From: Paenibacillus sp.
GTDB lineage: Bacteria > Bacillota > Bacilli > Paenibacillales > NBRC-103111
Assembly: GCA_031180825.1 (NCBI GenBank)
Contig: JAPSLM010000004.1
Coordinates: forward strand, 62,001 to 126,000
Direction of reading: 5' to 3'
Length of the DNA: 64,000 bases
This document shows positions 37,811 through 46,874 of the stretch, one piece after another. The notes under the pieces were generated by a model. The model was given only the letters and a program-made list of their open reading frames with translations. It searched no databases and was not told the origin of the DNA. The position numbers and the translations under genes were made by a program. Position 1 is the first letter of the stretch, and each line of letters opens with the position of its first letter.

Positions 37811-37845
37811 GGGAATGTTAGATGTTAACGGCATCTGCATTCCCT
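37811..37845 (+). terminator. Terminator of toxin transcript
   Basis: GGGAATG-AGATG pairs with CATCT-CATTCCC and is followed by TTTTT. Confidence 0.7.
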
Positions 37846-37848
37846 TTT

Positions 37849-38185
37849 TAGTATGTGCTTTAATTTCAATTATTAGTGCCAAAGAAAGTACTACATTTTA
37901 TTTTACTCCTGTTTTATGGTATTGACAATACCTTTGAATATATTTCTGTGCATTAAACTGAATACATTTCTAAACAATAAACTGAATATTAAAGTAAACA
38001 GTTGGTCGTCCTTAACGACCGTAGGGTTGGGGATACCATATAATAAGGAGAGTCCTGGGCATCGGGTCCGTGGGCTCTTTATTTATTTCCGCCGAATTTA
38101 ACTCGAAAGCTTGCGGCTAATCGGTATATAATGGATACGATACGGCGACAGGTTAATATAGGAAGAAAGGCGATGGAATGATTTT
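37849..38185 (+). other. AT-rich gap without gene
   Basis: No gene is supported. It contains a small GGTCGT/ACGACC hairpin and a weaker GAGTCC...GGGCTC hairpin with T-rich tail (about 38045-38090), possibly a terminator or leader of the kinase gene. Confidence 0.4.
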
Positions 38186-39001
38186 ATGTCGATGCGCAAG
38201 CTAAAAATATTGACGATTCTGCTCCCGCCTCTGGTCATCGGGGGGTTCGAATATATACGCCACGACTTCCTGTTGGACGTGCTGTCCATGGAGACGGGCA
38301 ATTTCTACATGACGCTGCTGACGCTGCTGCTGTCGTTCTTGTTCGGCAACTGGATGTTCAACCGGATTCAGGCCATGAACGCGAAGCTGGCCGTCGAGCA
38401 ATCGAAGAGGGCGGTATACGAGGAGCGCGAGCGGCTCGCCCAGGAGCTGCACGACAATATCGCGCAAATTTTGTTTTTTCTGAACGTGCAGCTGAAAAAA
38501 GGGCAGATCGAGGAGGCGCGCTCGGCCGTATCCGAAATCGACCACCATTTGCGGCAAGCGATCTTCAACCTGCGAACGGCGCCGGAGGAAGGAGCCGACT
38601 TCGGTTCGCGCCTGCGGACGTGGCTGGAGGAGTGGAGCGGCATGAGCGGCATCGCCGTCAGCCACCGGATTACCGTGCCGGAGGAAGGGATCTCGCCGTC
38701 GGCGGAGGTGCCTTTGTTTTCCATAATCCGGGAGGCGTTCACTAACATTCGCAAGCACTCCTACGCCAATCACGCGGAGGTGGAGCTTGGCCCGGCACCG
38801 GACGGGCGGAGCTGGAGGCTGCGCATTGCCGATAACGGCAAGGGGATGGAGGGCGATGCCGAACAGCGGCCGAACCGGTACGGGGTATCGATTATGCGCA
38901 AGCGGGCGCAGGAGCTGGGAGCGGAGCTGGAAATCCGGGCGAACGAAAACCAGGGGCTGGAGCTGATCGTTACCGGACCGCTGCGGGAGGTGAAGCTGTG
39001 A
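38186..39001 (+). CDS. NarL/LiaS-type sensor histidine kinase
   Basis: 271 residues. Two N-terminal membrane helices (about 8-25 and 40-58). The HisKA_3 phosphoacceptor is in ERLAQELHDNIAQILFFL. The HATPase has REAFTNIRKHS, RIADNGKGM and YGVSIMRKRA. No extracytoplasmic domain to speak of, so it may sense membrane state, as LiaS/DesK-type kinases do. Overlaps its response regulator. Confidence 0.88.
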   Translation: MSMRKLKILTILLPPLVIGGFEYIRHDFLLDVLSMETGNFYMTLLTLLLSFLFGNWMFNRIQAMNAKLAVEQSKRAVYEERERLAQELHDNIAQILFFLNVQLKKGQIEEARSAVSEIDHHLRQAIFNLRTAPEEGADFGSRLRTWLEEWSGMSGIAVSHRITVPEEGISPSAEVPLFSIIREAFTNIRKHSYANHAEVELGPAPDGRSWRLRIADNGKGMEGDAEQRPNRYGVSIMRKRAQELGAELEIRANENQGLELIVTGPLREVKL

Positions 39002-39675
39002 TGATGAATTACCGGGTGCTGATTGCCGACGATCATCCGTTGGCGCGCCGCGCCGTCCGCACGCTGATCGACGGGGAGGACGGCTTCGAATGGATCGGGG
39101 AAGCTTGCAGCGGCGACGAGGCCGTCGAGCTGTGCGGCCGGCTGCTGCCGGATCTGGTGCTGATGGACATTCAAATGCCGGGCATGAGCGGCCTGGAAGC
39201 GACGAAGCGGATCAAACAGCTGTATCCGCACGTCCGCATCGTCATGCTTACGGTGTCCGACGACGTGACCGATCTGTTCACGGCCGTAAGGCACGGGGCG
39301 CAGGGCTATCTGCTCAAAAACATGGACCCCGACGATTGGATCGCTTATTTGCGCGGCTTGCTCGACGAGAACAGCGAAATTTCCCGCGGCATGGCGGACC
39401 GGCTCTTTCATTCGTTCCGTTCGGCCGGCGAATCCGCGGCAAACGACATCGGTCCGGGTGTGCTGTCCCAGCGCGAATGCGAGATCCTGAGCTGCGTCGC
39501 CAGCGGGCAGAGCAACCGCCAGATTGCGGAAACGCTCATTATTACGGAGAACACGGTCAAGAATCATATCAAAAATATTTTGTCCAAGCTGGCGCTCGAC
39601 AACCGGGTGCAGCTGACCGCTTATGCGGTACGTCACGGGTTGACACAGATCGGACAAAAACAAGGAGGAAAATAG
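38998..39675 (+). CDS. NarL/FixJ-family response regulator
   Basis: 225 residues. Receiver with VLIADDHPLARRAVR, phosphoacceptor Asp in LVLMDIQMPGMSG and a KNMD lysine region. LuxR-type HTH LSQRECEILSCVASGQSNRQI and ENTVKNHIKNILSKL. Partner of the upstream kinase. The YcnI-like gene downstream could be a target but no operator is identified. Confidence 0.9.
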   Translation: MMMNYRVLIADDHPLARRAVRTLIDGEDGFEWIGEACSGDEAVELCGRLLPDLVLMDIQMPGMSGLEATKRIKQLYPHVRIVMLTVSDDVTDLFTAVRHGAQGYLLKNMDPDDWIAYLRGLLDENSEISRGMADRLFHSFRSAGESAANDIGPGVLSQRECEILSCVASGQSNRQIAETLIITENTVKNHIKNILSKLALDNRVQLTAYAVRHGLTQIGQKQGGK

Positions 39676-39762
39676 CCCGGTCGAGCCATTCTTTCATGAA
39701 GCGGTTTACGATACAGTACAGTAGGATAAACTGACTGCTTAAAGTGAAAGGGGCTTTTATTG

Positions 39763-40404
39763 ATGAAAAAGCTGCATTATGCGCTCGCGCTCGGACTGCT
39801 CGCTTCCATGCTTGGAGGAGGCTTCGCCAGCGCGCATGTGACGGTGCTGCCGAAAGAGACGACGCAGGGAAGCTATGAGAAATTTGCCGTTCGGGTGCCG
39901 ACGGAGAAGGACATACCGACGGTCAAAGTCGAAGTGAAGTTTCCGCTCGACGCCGTATCGATCTCCCGCTTCGAGCCGAAGCCGGGCTGGAAATACGAGC
40001 TGACGAAGGATGCGAACAGTAAAATTACCGGCGTGGTATGGACAGCTACCGGCGAAGGCCTGGGCGCCACGGAATTTGGCGAATTTTACATGCAGGGGAA
40101 AGTAGCCGATACCGCTACCGCCATTACATGGAAGGCGTACCAAACCTACAAAGACGGCAGTGTCGTCGAATGGGTCGGCGCCGACGGCTCGGACAAACCG
40201 GCTTCGGTGACGAAGGTGAACGCCAAACCGGCCGGAGCCGGAACGGACAGCCACGGCCACACGACGTCGCCTGCCGCGCCGGCAGCGGATAAAGGGGCGT
40301 CCGAACCCGCATCCGCCTCCCAAGCGCCGCTTTATTTGTCCATCGCGGCTATCGTGCTCGGCGCCGCATCGCTGATCGTTTCGCTGATGCGCAGAAAAGC
40401 CTAA
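39763..40404 (+). CDS. YcnI-like DUF1775 exported copper-binding protein
   Basis: 213 residues. The ATG at 39763 is used rather than the adjacent TTG. Signal peptide ending GFASAHVTVLP, so the mature protein begins with the His used for Cu(II) binding in YcnI. DUF1775 domain to about 140. A Pro/Ala/His-rich linker (THSHGH-type, GTDSHGHTT) follows, then a C-terminal membrane helix and RRK anchor. The usual partners (CopCD/YcnJ) are absent here. Confidence 0.88.
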   Translation: MKKLHYALALGLLASMLGGGFASAHVTVLPKETTQGSYEKFAVRVPTEKDIPTVKVEVKFPLDAVSISRFEPKPGWKYELTKDANSKITGVVWTATGEGLGATEFGEFYMQGKVADTATAITWKAYQTYKDGSVVEWVGADGSDKPASVTKVNAKPAGAGTDSHGHTTSPAAPAADKGASEPASASQAPLYLSIAAIVLGAASLIVSLMRRKA

Positions 40405-40433
40405 AACGCCACCGAATCAGACGCCGCAAGCAA

Positions 40434-40471
40434 AGCCCGTTTCTATCATCCCGATAGGAAATGGGCTTTTT
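40434..40471 (+). terminator. Terminator after ycnI-like gene
   Basis: AAGCCCGTTTCTATC and GATAGGAAATGGGCTTTTT form a long stem. Confidence 0.8.
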
Positions 40472-40555
40472 GGCTTGTCTTTTCCCTCGCAAAACAGTTA
40501 AACTAGTGAAAACGCCATTCTAATCTATCAACTCAGAAAAGGAGAGCGCCCTAGG

Positions 40556-41029
40556 ATGCCGTCAAAAATTTTGAAAGAGTTTAAAGAGTTTGCGATTAAA
40601 GGGAATATGATCGACCTGGCGATCGGGGTGATCATTGGGGGCGCTTTCGGCAAAGTCGTTACGTCCGTCGTGAACGATCTGGTCATGCCTCCAATCGGGC
40701 TGCTGCTCGGCAAGGTGAATTTCACGGATTTATTTATTAGTTTGGACGGGAAGTCCTACGAGACGCTTAAAGCTGCCAAGGAAGCGAGTGCGGCAACGTT
40801 TAACTACGGGCTGTTTATCAGCACGCTGCTCGATTTTCTGATCGTCTCCTTCGTCATTTTTATCGCCGTCAAACAGATCAACCGGTTCCGACGCAAAGAA
40901 GAGGCCAAGCCCGACCCGAAAGAAAACATTAAGGAATGTCCGGAATGCTTGTCCGAAATCCCCAAAAAAGCATCCCGCTGCAAATACTGCACCGCCGTGC
41001 TTGACGCCCCGGCCGCGGAACGCGCGTAG
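40556..41029 (+). CDS. mscL: Large-conductance mechanosensitive channel with zinc ribbon
   Basis: 157 residues. MscL core: N-terminal amphipathic helix, [21 protein letters not shown] (TM1) and [10 protein letters not shown] after TM2. Beyond the usual end, an added CPEC...CKYC zinc ribbon ([20 protein letters not shown]) sits in the cytoplasm. Opens under osmotic downshock; the ribbon may mediate assembly or sensing. Own ribosome site AAAAGGAGAG and terminator. Confidence 0.95.
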   Translation: MPSKILKEFKEFAIKGNMIDLAIGVIIGGAFGKVVTSVVNDLVMPPIGLLLGKVNFTDLFISLDGKSYETLKAAKEASAATFNYGLFISTLLDFLIVSFVIFIAVKQINRFRRKEEAKPDPKENIKECPECLSEIPKKASRCKYCTAVLDAPAAERA

Positions 41030-41047
41030 CCCCTTACAGCTTAGACA

Positions 41048-41092
41048 GCCTGTGCTCCAGCTCAAAACTTACGGAGCCTGGCTTTTTTTTTT
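41048..41092 (+). terminator. mscL terminator
   Basis: AGCC-GCTCC pairs with GGAGC-GGCT, followed by a run of ten T. Confidence 0.75.
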
Positions 41093-41267
41093 AAGAAATT
41101 ATTCAGAAAAACCTCCATTTGTTCTAAAGATTTTTTGGATATCCTAAGTACATCGAATCCCATTGGCCGAAACAACCGACTCTTACATTCGTTTTACTAT
41201 ACATGGGGTACAGGTTCGAACCGTGTCTAATTGGTTAAATTTAGAGCAACAGGGAGGCAATGCATTT

Positions 41268-41852
41268 ATGAGTTTTCATGCAAGCGTTCAAGAAAAGGTG
41301 CTTTTTTTAAATAAATTTTTTCAATCTCCGAAAGAAATGGGGAGCGTGACGCCCAGCTCCAGATTTTTGGCCCGGGCGATGACCAGGCCCGTGCCTTGGG
41401 AGCAGGCGCAGGTTGTTGCGGAGCTCGGAGCCGGGACCGGCGCTTTAACCCGGTACATAAGGCGAGCCAAGGGGCCGAAGACGAAGGTGCTGCTGTTTGA
41501 AAAGGAACAGATGCTGAGGGAGCAGCTGGAAGTCCGGTTTCCGGAGTTCTCCTGCCATGCCGACGCCTGCAGTATGGGGAAGGTGCTGAATCAGCAGGGG
41601 ATCGACGGCTTGGATGCCGTCATCAGCGGTCTGCCGTTCTATAATTTCCCGCAAGCATTACGCGACCGTTTGATTGAGCAAATCACGTCGTCCCTCAAGC
41701 CGGGCGGCCGGTTCATCGCCTTTCAATATTCGCTGCAAATGAAGTCCCAGCTCGAACAGTACTTTGACATTGAGACGATCCGCTTCGTCCCGTTTAACTT
41801 TCCTCCTGCCTTCGTCTATGTGTGCCGGAAGCCGGGAAGAACGCCGCAATGA
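41268..41852 (+). CDS. SAM methyltransferase (phospholipid N-methyltransferase-like)
   Basis: 194 residues from the ATG at 41268; AGGGAGG is 10 nt upstream, and the longer frame to 41163 lacks support. GSVTPSSRFLARAMTRPV, ELGAGTGALTRYI and ISGLPFYNFP match the PmtA/rRNA-dimethyltransferase-like group. Overlaps dedA (ATGA), so a membrane-lipid role is plausible. Confidence 0.8.
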   Translation: MSFHASVQEKVLFLNKFFQSPKEMGSVTPSSRFLARAMTRPVPWEQAQVVAELGAGTGALTRYIRRAKGPKTKVLLFEKEQMLREQLEVRFPEFSCHADACSMGKVLNQQGIDGLDAVISGLPFYNFPQALRDRLIEQITSSLKPGGRFIAFQYSLQMKSQLEQYFDIETIRFVPFNFPPAFVYVCRKPGRTPQ

Positions 41853-42493
41853 CTTACGATACGCTGATGCTGTGGATCGGACAGTTCGGGTATTTGGCAT
41901 TGTTTTTCGCGCTGTGGCTCGGTATTGTCGGGATGCCGATCCCCGACGAAGTCGTCGTCATGACCGGCGGTGCAGTGACGGCCAGCGGTCTGCTGCATCC
42001 TGTCCCCGCTTTTCTTGTCACCTATCTCGGCGTCGTGTCGGGACTCTCGCTCGGATACGTGCTCGGCCGGTACGCGGGTACCCCGGTATTGGAACGGCTC
42101 CGCAAAAAGAAGAAAATGGATAAAGCGATAGAGATGTCGGAAAAGCTCAATCAAAAATACGGCAGCCTGGCCTTGATCATCAGCTATTTTTTCCCCGTTG
42201 TCCGCCACGTCTTGCCATACCTCGTAGGAATGAACAAAATGTCCTTCCGCCGCTACGCTCTCCTTTCCTACACGACGGGGTTCGTATGGACGCTCGCCTT
42301 TTTCTTCATCGGCCGGCTGACGGCCGGCCACGCTCAAGAAATCGGCATGCTGATCTATAGCTACGGGTTTAAGCTGCTGTGGATTCCGCTGGGGCTTGCC
42401 GCCATATGGGTCCTTGTCAAGCTCGCGCAGCGCAAAAAAGTGCAGGAGGGCGGTTCGATTGGAAGCTCGACCTCATCATTTTGGATATTATGA
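41849..42493 (+). CDS. DedA family membrane protein, altered C-terminus
   Basis: About 214 residues. MTYDTLMLWIGQFGYLALF, the E/D motif IPDEVVVMTGG and the arginine motif SYFFPVVRHVLPYLVGMNK are conserved; likely undecaprenyl- or phospholipid flippase type. The last ~12 residues (SIGSSTSSFWIL) are read out of frame from the following response-regulator fragment, so the original stop was probably lost in a deletion near 42450. Confidence 0.85.
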   Translation: MTYDTLMLWIGQFGYLALFFALWLGIVGMPIPDEVVVMTGGAVTASGLLHPVPAFLVTYLGVVSGLSLGYVLGRYAGTPVLERLRKKKKMDKAIEMSEKLNQKYGSLALIISYFFPVVRHVLPYLVGMNKMSFRRYALLSYTTGFVWTLAFFFIGRLTAGHAQEIGMLIYSYGFKLLWIPLGLAAIWVLVKLAQRKKVQEGGSIGSSTSSFWIL

Positions 42494-42924
42494 TGCCCCG
42501 GATGGACGGCATTCGCGCATGCGTGAAAATCCGGGAAAAGAGCGACGTTCCCATCATTATGCTGTCGGCCAAGGGCGAGGATTTGGACAAAATCACCGGC
42601 TTGTCCACAGGCGCGGACGACTACGTCGTGAAACCGTTTAAGCCGTTAGAACTGGTCGCCCGGGTCAAGGCCTGCCTGAGACGGCAGCACATGATCGGCA
42701 AGAAGGCGGAACGCGGCCGGGTGGAGGTCGGCGACCTCGTCGTTGACCCGGCCCGTCACTTGGTGACGGTTCGCGGCAAAAAGGTCAATCTTACGCCGAT
42801 CGAATTCGCAATACTGGCTCTGCTGGCGAAAAACCAGGGCCAAGTGTTTTCCGTCGGTGCGATCTATGAGCAGGTATGGAAAGAAGGCGCTTTCCATTCC
42901 GACAATACCGTCATGGTGCATAGT
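42453..42924 (+). pseudogene. OmpR-family response regulator, truncated both ends
   Basis: Begins inside the receiver (DLIILDIMMPRMDG with phosphoacceptor Asp). It continues PIIMLSAKGEDLDKI, then a winged helix LTPIEFAILALLAKN and EQVWKEGAFHSDNTVMVH. The C-terminal wing and tail are missing. The 5' third is deleted at the junction with dedA. VanR-like. Confidence 0.82.
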
Positions 42925-43037
42925 ACACGGCGGTGCTGCTGGCGCATTATCGGGACCAGGCCGTCTATTTGATCGTTTCCAGCAAGCTGGTTCCGCAGCC
43001 GGGATGAGCTTGGCTTGACGCGGCCAATATTTAATCC

Positions 43038-43754
43038 ATGGCGGAGCAGCTGGCCCGGCAGCAGGAGAAGGAGCGGCGACTGGAAAAATCGAAGATGGAC
43101 TTGATCACGAATGTCTCCCAGGATCTGCGGACTCCGTTTACAAGCGTCATCGGGTATTTGAATCTGCTGATGAATCCTGTGCAAACGAATGCCGCCGAGC
43201 GGGAACGGTATCTGACGGGCGCCTATAATAAAGCGAATCAGCGACTTATTCGAATATACCCGGCTCACCGGAGGAGAGGTGAAGCTGGAATGGCGAGAGA
43301 TCGACATTCGCCATGTGCTGGAGCAATTGGTCAGCGAATTCGAGCGATTGCGGAGCAGCGTCAGATTGCCATCGAATGCCGGCTCCCGCAGGCCCTGCTG
43401 TACGTTGTTGCAGATGCGGAAAAGCTCGTTCGCGCGCTGGACAACCTGCTGATGAACGCCGTTAAATATTCCGTCGCCCCCGGCCGAGTGAGCGTGACGT
43501 TATCGGCCTGCCCGAAGCGCGCGGCCATTGAATTCGAGAACGAAGGCCGGCCGATCACGAAGGCGCAGGAGGAAATGCTGTTTGAGCGGTTCTATAAGGC
43601 GGACGAATCCCGGACGGGAGATCAGCTGCCTGACGGCGCCGGACTCGGGCTGTCGATCGCGCGCAACATTGCCGAACTGCACGGAGGACGGCTCGCCTTC
43701 CGGCACGAGCAGGGGCGGTTTGTTTTTCGCCTGGAGCTGCCTCTGAACGAGTAA
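43038..43754 (+). pseudogene. VanS-like histidine kinase remnant, H-box His replaced
   Basis: KMDLITNVSQDLRTPFTSVIGYL is the phosphoacceptor box, but the invariant His is Gln (CAG, 43119-43121). A frameshift near 43255 and another near 43310 interrupt the linker. The ATPase part is intact: DNLLMNAVKYS, EGRPITKAQEEMLFERFYK and DGAGLGLSIARNIAELHGG. The N-terminal sensor is absent. Between 42925 and 43037 a short reading of unknown origin ends in TGA. Confidence 0.82.
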
Positions 43755-43811
43755 AGCCGGGAGCTTCGCCGGTTGCAATAATTTAACAAACGGAAATTCC
43801 GTACGTTCTTA

Positions 43812-43840
43812 TTGACTTTAGATGAATAATTTTGTACACT
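43812..43840 (+). promoter_or_regulatory. Promoter of metNIQ
   Basis: TTGACT, 17-nt spacer, TACACT; 52 nt before the S-box. Confidence 0.65.
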
Positions 43841-43891
43841 AACAACGTTTCAATCATTAGATCGATAAGTTCATTTAATTTCATAGAAGCA

Positions 43892-44076
43892 CTTCTTATC
43901 AAGAGAGGCGGAGGGACAAGGCCCGATGAAGCCCGGCAACCGTTCCATCACAGTTCGTATATTGCGGACTGTAGGAAGTCTGGTGCCAATTCCTCCAGGA
44001 CCCGACCAAGGTTCTGGCAGATGAGAGGGACATGGATTAAACCGCTAACCCTGTACCTCGTCGTGCAGGGTTTTTT
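43892..44076 (+). promoter_or_regulatory. SAM-I riboswitch (S-box) and terminator
   Basis: CTTATCAAGAGAGGCGGAGG, then GGCCCGATGAAGCCCGGCAACC, GGTGCCAATTCC and a CAGATGAGAG segment are the conserved S-box cores. A CCCTGTAC/GTGCAGGG hairpin with TTTTTT (44047-44076) is the expression-platform terminator. High SAM should stop transcription of metNIQ. Confidence 0.93.
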
Positions 44077-44138
44077 GCGCCAAGCGAATGGGCCCGTTGG
44101 ACCGAACAAGGGCTGTTTATTCCGGGGAGGAAGAAGAT

Positions 44139-45161
44139 TTGATTCAGTTGAAAGGCGTTATGAAAAATTACGATGTCGGGGGAAAACAGGTTACTGCGCT
44201 GCGGAATATCGATTTGACGATCCGCAAAGGCGAGATCTTCGGCATCATCGGCCATTCGGGGGCAGGCAAGAGCACGCTGATCCGGACGATCAACATGCTG
44301 GAACGCCCGACAGCCGGGGAAGTCGTCGTGGACGGCATCGAGATGACGAAGCTGGGTACCGCGAAGCTTCAGAAGGAGCGGCGCTCGATCGGGATGATTT
44401 TTCAGCATTTTAATCTGCTGTCGTCTGCGACGGTCGCCGACAATATTGCGTTCCCGCTGCGGCTCGCCAAGCTTCCGAAGGAACAAATCGCCCGCAGGGT
44501 GGAGGAGCTGATCGGACTCGTCGGATTAACCGGACATGGAGCCAAATATCCGGCGCAGCTGTCGGGGGGTCAGAAGCAGCGGGTCGGTATCGCCCGCGCG
44601 CTGGCGACGAATCCGAAGGTGCTGCTGTGCGACGAGGCGACGTCGGCGCTCGATCCGCAGACGACCGGTGCGATTTTGTCGCTGCTGCTGGATATTAACA
44701 AGCAGCTCGGGATTACGATCGTCCTGATTACGCACGAGATGAACGTGATTCGGACGATTTGCGACCGGGTGGCGGTCATTGACGGCGGGCAGATCGTGGA
44801 AGAGGGATTGGTCACGGATGTGTTCCTGAAGCCGCAGCATCGGACGACCAAGGAGTTCGTCGCCCAAGTCTCCGACGTGGCTGCAATCGGACTTGAGACT
44901 TCCGGGGACGCAGCGGCGGGCAATCGGACGCTTGTCCGGGTGACGTACATCGGCGAACAGACGTACCAGCCGGTGCTGTACGAAACGATGCGCGAGACGA
45001 ACGTGCCGTTCGTTATCCTGCAAGGGACGGTGTCGAAGCTCAAGGATACTCCTTACGGGCAGCTTGTCGTAGAGCTGCAGGGACAGGAAGACGCCGCGGA
45101 GCAGGCCATCGCCCTGCTGCGAGGACGCGGGTTGGATGTGGAGGTGATTCAGCATGGATGA
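44139..45161 (+). CDS. metN: Methionine ABC transporter ATPase
   Basis: 340 residues from TTG at 44139, 8 nt after GGGGAGG; an in-frame ATG at 44088 lies between the terminator and this site. Walker A GHSGAGKST, signature LSGGQKQRVGIARALA, Walker B CDEATSALDP, and a C-terminal NIL/ACT-like domain (RVTYIGEQTYQPVL) that binds methionine for transinhibition. Confidence 0.95.
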   Translation: MIQLKGVMKNYDVGGKQVTALRNIDLTIRKGEIFGIIGHSGAGKSTLIRTINMLERPTAGEVVVDGIEMTKLGTAKLQKERRSIGMIFQHFNLLSSATVADNIAFPLRLAKLPKEQIARRVEELIGLVGLTGHGAKYPAQLSGGQKQRVGIARALATNPKVLLCDEATSALDPQTTGAILSLLLDINKQLGITIVLITHEMNVIRTICDRVAVIDGGQIVEEGLVTDVFLKPQHRTTKEFVAQVSDVAAIGLETSGDAAAGNRTLVRVTYIGEQTYQPVLYETMRETNVPFVILQGTVSKLKDTPYGQLVVELQGQEDAAEQAIALLRGRGLDVEVIQHG

Positions 45162-45816
45162 ACTGCTTAATCTGGATTGGGCGGCGATCGGAGAGGCAAC
45201 CTACGACACGTTGACGATGCTTGGCCTGTCCATGGTGTTTACCGTGCTGATCGGCCTGCCGCTCGGTATCATTCTTTTCGTAACTTCGCGAGGGCAGCTT
45301 CTCGGACAGCCTGTGGTGTACGCGCTGCTGTCGCTGGTGGTCAACGTGCTGCGCTCCGTGCCGTTCGTGATTTTAATGATTATGCTGATCCCCTTCACCA
45401 GGCTGGTCGTCGGGACGTCCCTCGGAGTATCGGGCTCGATCCCGCCGCTGGTCATTGCCGCGGCTCCGTTCTTCGCCCGCCTGGTAGAGACGTCGCTGCG
45501 CGAGGTGGACCGCGGCGTCGTGGAAGCCGCGCAATCGATGGGCGCGACGTACTGGCAGATCGTGTCTCGGGTCATGCTGCCCGAAGCGCGTCCGGGTCTG
45601 ATTGCCGGGGCGACGATTACGGCGGTCACGCTCGTATCGTATACGGCGATGTCGGGGGTCATTGGAGGCGGCGGTCTCGGCGACCTGGCGATCCGATTCG
45701 GCTACCAGCGCTTCCAAACGATCGTGATGATCGTGACCGTACTGCTTTTGCTCGTGCTGGTTCAAATCCTGCAGACGCTGGGCGACCGGCTTGTCCGGAA
45801 ATTTCAGCGGAAATAA
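45154..45816 (+). CDS. metI: Methionine ABC transporter permease
   Basis: 220 residues, five or six membrane helices, overlapping metN by 8 nt. EAAQSMGATYWQIVSRVMLPEA is the EAA loop that docks MetN. Confidence 0.95.
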   Translation: MDELLNLDWAAIGEATYDTLTMLGLSMVFTVLIGLPLGIILFVTSRGQLLGQPVVYALLSLVVNVLRSVPFVILMIMLIPFTRLVVGTSLGVSGSIPPLVIAAAPFFARLVETSLREVDRGVVEAAQSMGATYWQIVSRVMLPEARPGLIAGATITAVTLVSYTAMSGVIGGGGLGDLAIRFGYQRFQTIVMIVTVLLLLVLVQILQTLGDRLVRKFQRK

Positions 45817-45876
45817 GGATTTTTATATACAAAGGAATCGATATTATACGATACAAAAAGGTGGAGGAATCTTACT

Positions 45877-46728
45877 ATGAAAAAAATGATGATTACCGCA
45901 TTGTCCGTCGTAATGGCCTTCTCGCTGGCTGCTTGCGGCACCAAACCCGCTCCGGAACCGGCAGCTTCGCAAAGCGGAGGCTCGACACCGGCTCCCGAGA
46001 AAAAAGAAGTGACGCTGAAGGTCGGCGCAACCGCCGCGCCGCATGCGGAAATTTTGAATTCCGTCAAAGCGAAGCTGAAAGAACAAGGCGTCAATCTGGA
46101 AGTAAAAGAATTCACCGATTACGTACAGCCGAACGTGCAGGTGTTCGAGAAGCAGTTGGATGCGAACTTCTTCCAGCACACGCCATACCTGGAGCAATTC
46201 AACAAAGACAAAAACATGAATCTCGTTGCCGTGACCGGCGTGCATATCGAACCGTTCGGCGGCTACTCGCAAAAAATTAAAAAGGTCGACGAGCTGAAAG
46301 ACGGCGCAACCGTTGCGATTCCGAGCGACCCGTCCAACGGCGGCCGCGCGCTGGCGCTGCTGGAGAAAAACAACCTGATCAAGCTCAAGGAAGGCGTTGG
46401 CGTCAAAGGAACGGTCCGAGACGTTGTCGAAAACAAGAAAAACCTGAAGTTCAAAGAGCTGGAAGCCGCCATGCTGCCGCGTACTTTGGGTGAAGTCGAT
46501 CTGGCGCTCATCAATACGAACTATGCGCTCGAAGCGAAGCTTGTACCGACGAAGGATGCACTGTTCATCGAAGCGAACGATTCCCCGTACGTGAACATTC
46601 TCGTATCCCGCCCGGACAATAAAGATTCCGAGGCGATGCAGAAGCTGGCGAAAGCACTCACTTCCGAAGACGTGAAGAAGTTTATCGACGAGAAGTATAA
46701 AGGCGCAGTCGTACCTGCGTTTAAATAA
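45877..46728 (+). CDS. metQ: Methionine-binding lipoprotein
   Basis: 283 residues. Lipobox SLAACG. NlpA/MetQ fold with HAEILNSVKAKLKEQGV, DYVQPNVQ, and NFFQHTPYLEQF. It ends KYKGAVVPAF. GGTGGAGG ribosome site upstream. Confidence 0.95.
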   Translation: MKKMMITALSVVMAFSLAACGTKPAPEPAASQSGGSTPAPEKKEVTLKVGATAAPHAEILNSVKAKLKEQGVNLEVKEFTDYVQPNVQVFEKQLDANFFQHTPYLEQFNKDKNMNLVAVTGVHIEPFGGYSQKIKKVDELKDGATVAIPSDPSNGGRALALLEKNNLIKLKEGVGVKGTVRDVVENKKNLKFKELEAAMLPRTLGEVDLALINTNYALEAKLVPTKDALFIEANDSPYVNILVSRPDNKDSEAMQKLAKALTSEDVKKFIDEKYKGAVVPAFK

Positions 46729-46745
46729 GCGATAGCGAGAAGCTG

Positions 46746-46771
46746 AGCGGGGCCTTAGGGTCCCGCTTTTT
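46746..46771 (+). terminator. metNIQ terminator
   Basis: AGCGGGGCC and GGGTCCCGCT with TTTTT. Confidence 0.8.
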
Positions 46772-46775
46772 CGTG

Positions 46776-46874
46776 TCTTACGAGTACGAGCTTCCTGGAA
46801 CAGGGGTATAGATCGGCGGCTTCGTGAACGGGCAGCAGGGGCGGGCATCGGCAATTTTTCCTGTATGAATGTCT
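46776..46874 (+). repeat. Imperfect direct repeat, copy 1
   Basis: About 89% identical by eye to 49438-49535. It encodes, on the minus strand, the last ~30 residues of the lipoprotein gene. The two copies bracket the AT-rich gene at 47497-49269. Confidence 0.8.

Noticed and set aside
37916..38101. 61-codon frame in the AT-rich gap before the histidine kinase
   Set aside because: No ribosome site and low-complexity composition; more likely non-coding leader.
42925..43037. Short reading AVLLAHYRDQAVYLIVSSKL between the response-regulator and kinase remnants
   Set aside because: Too short to assign; possibly a piece of a lost gene or of the kinase sensor, not reported as a feature.
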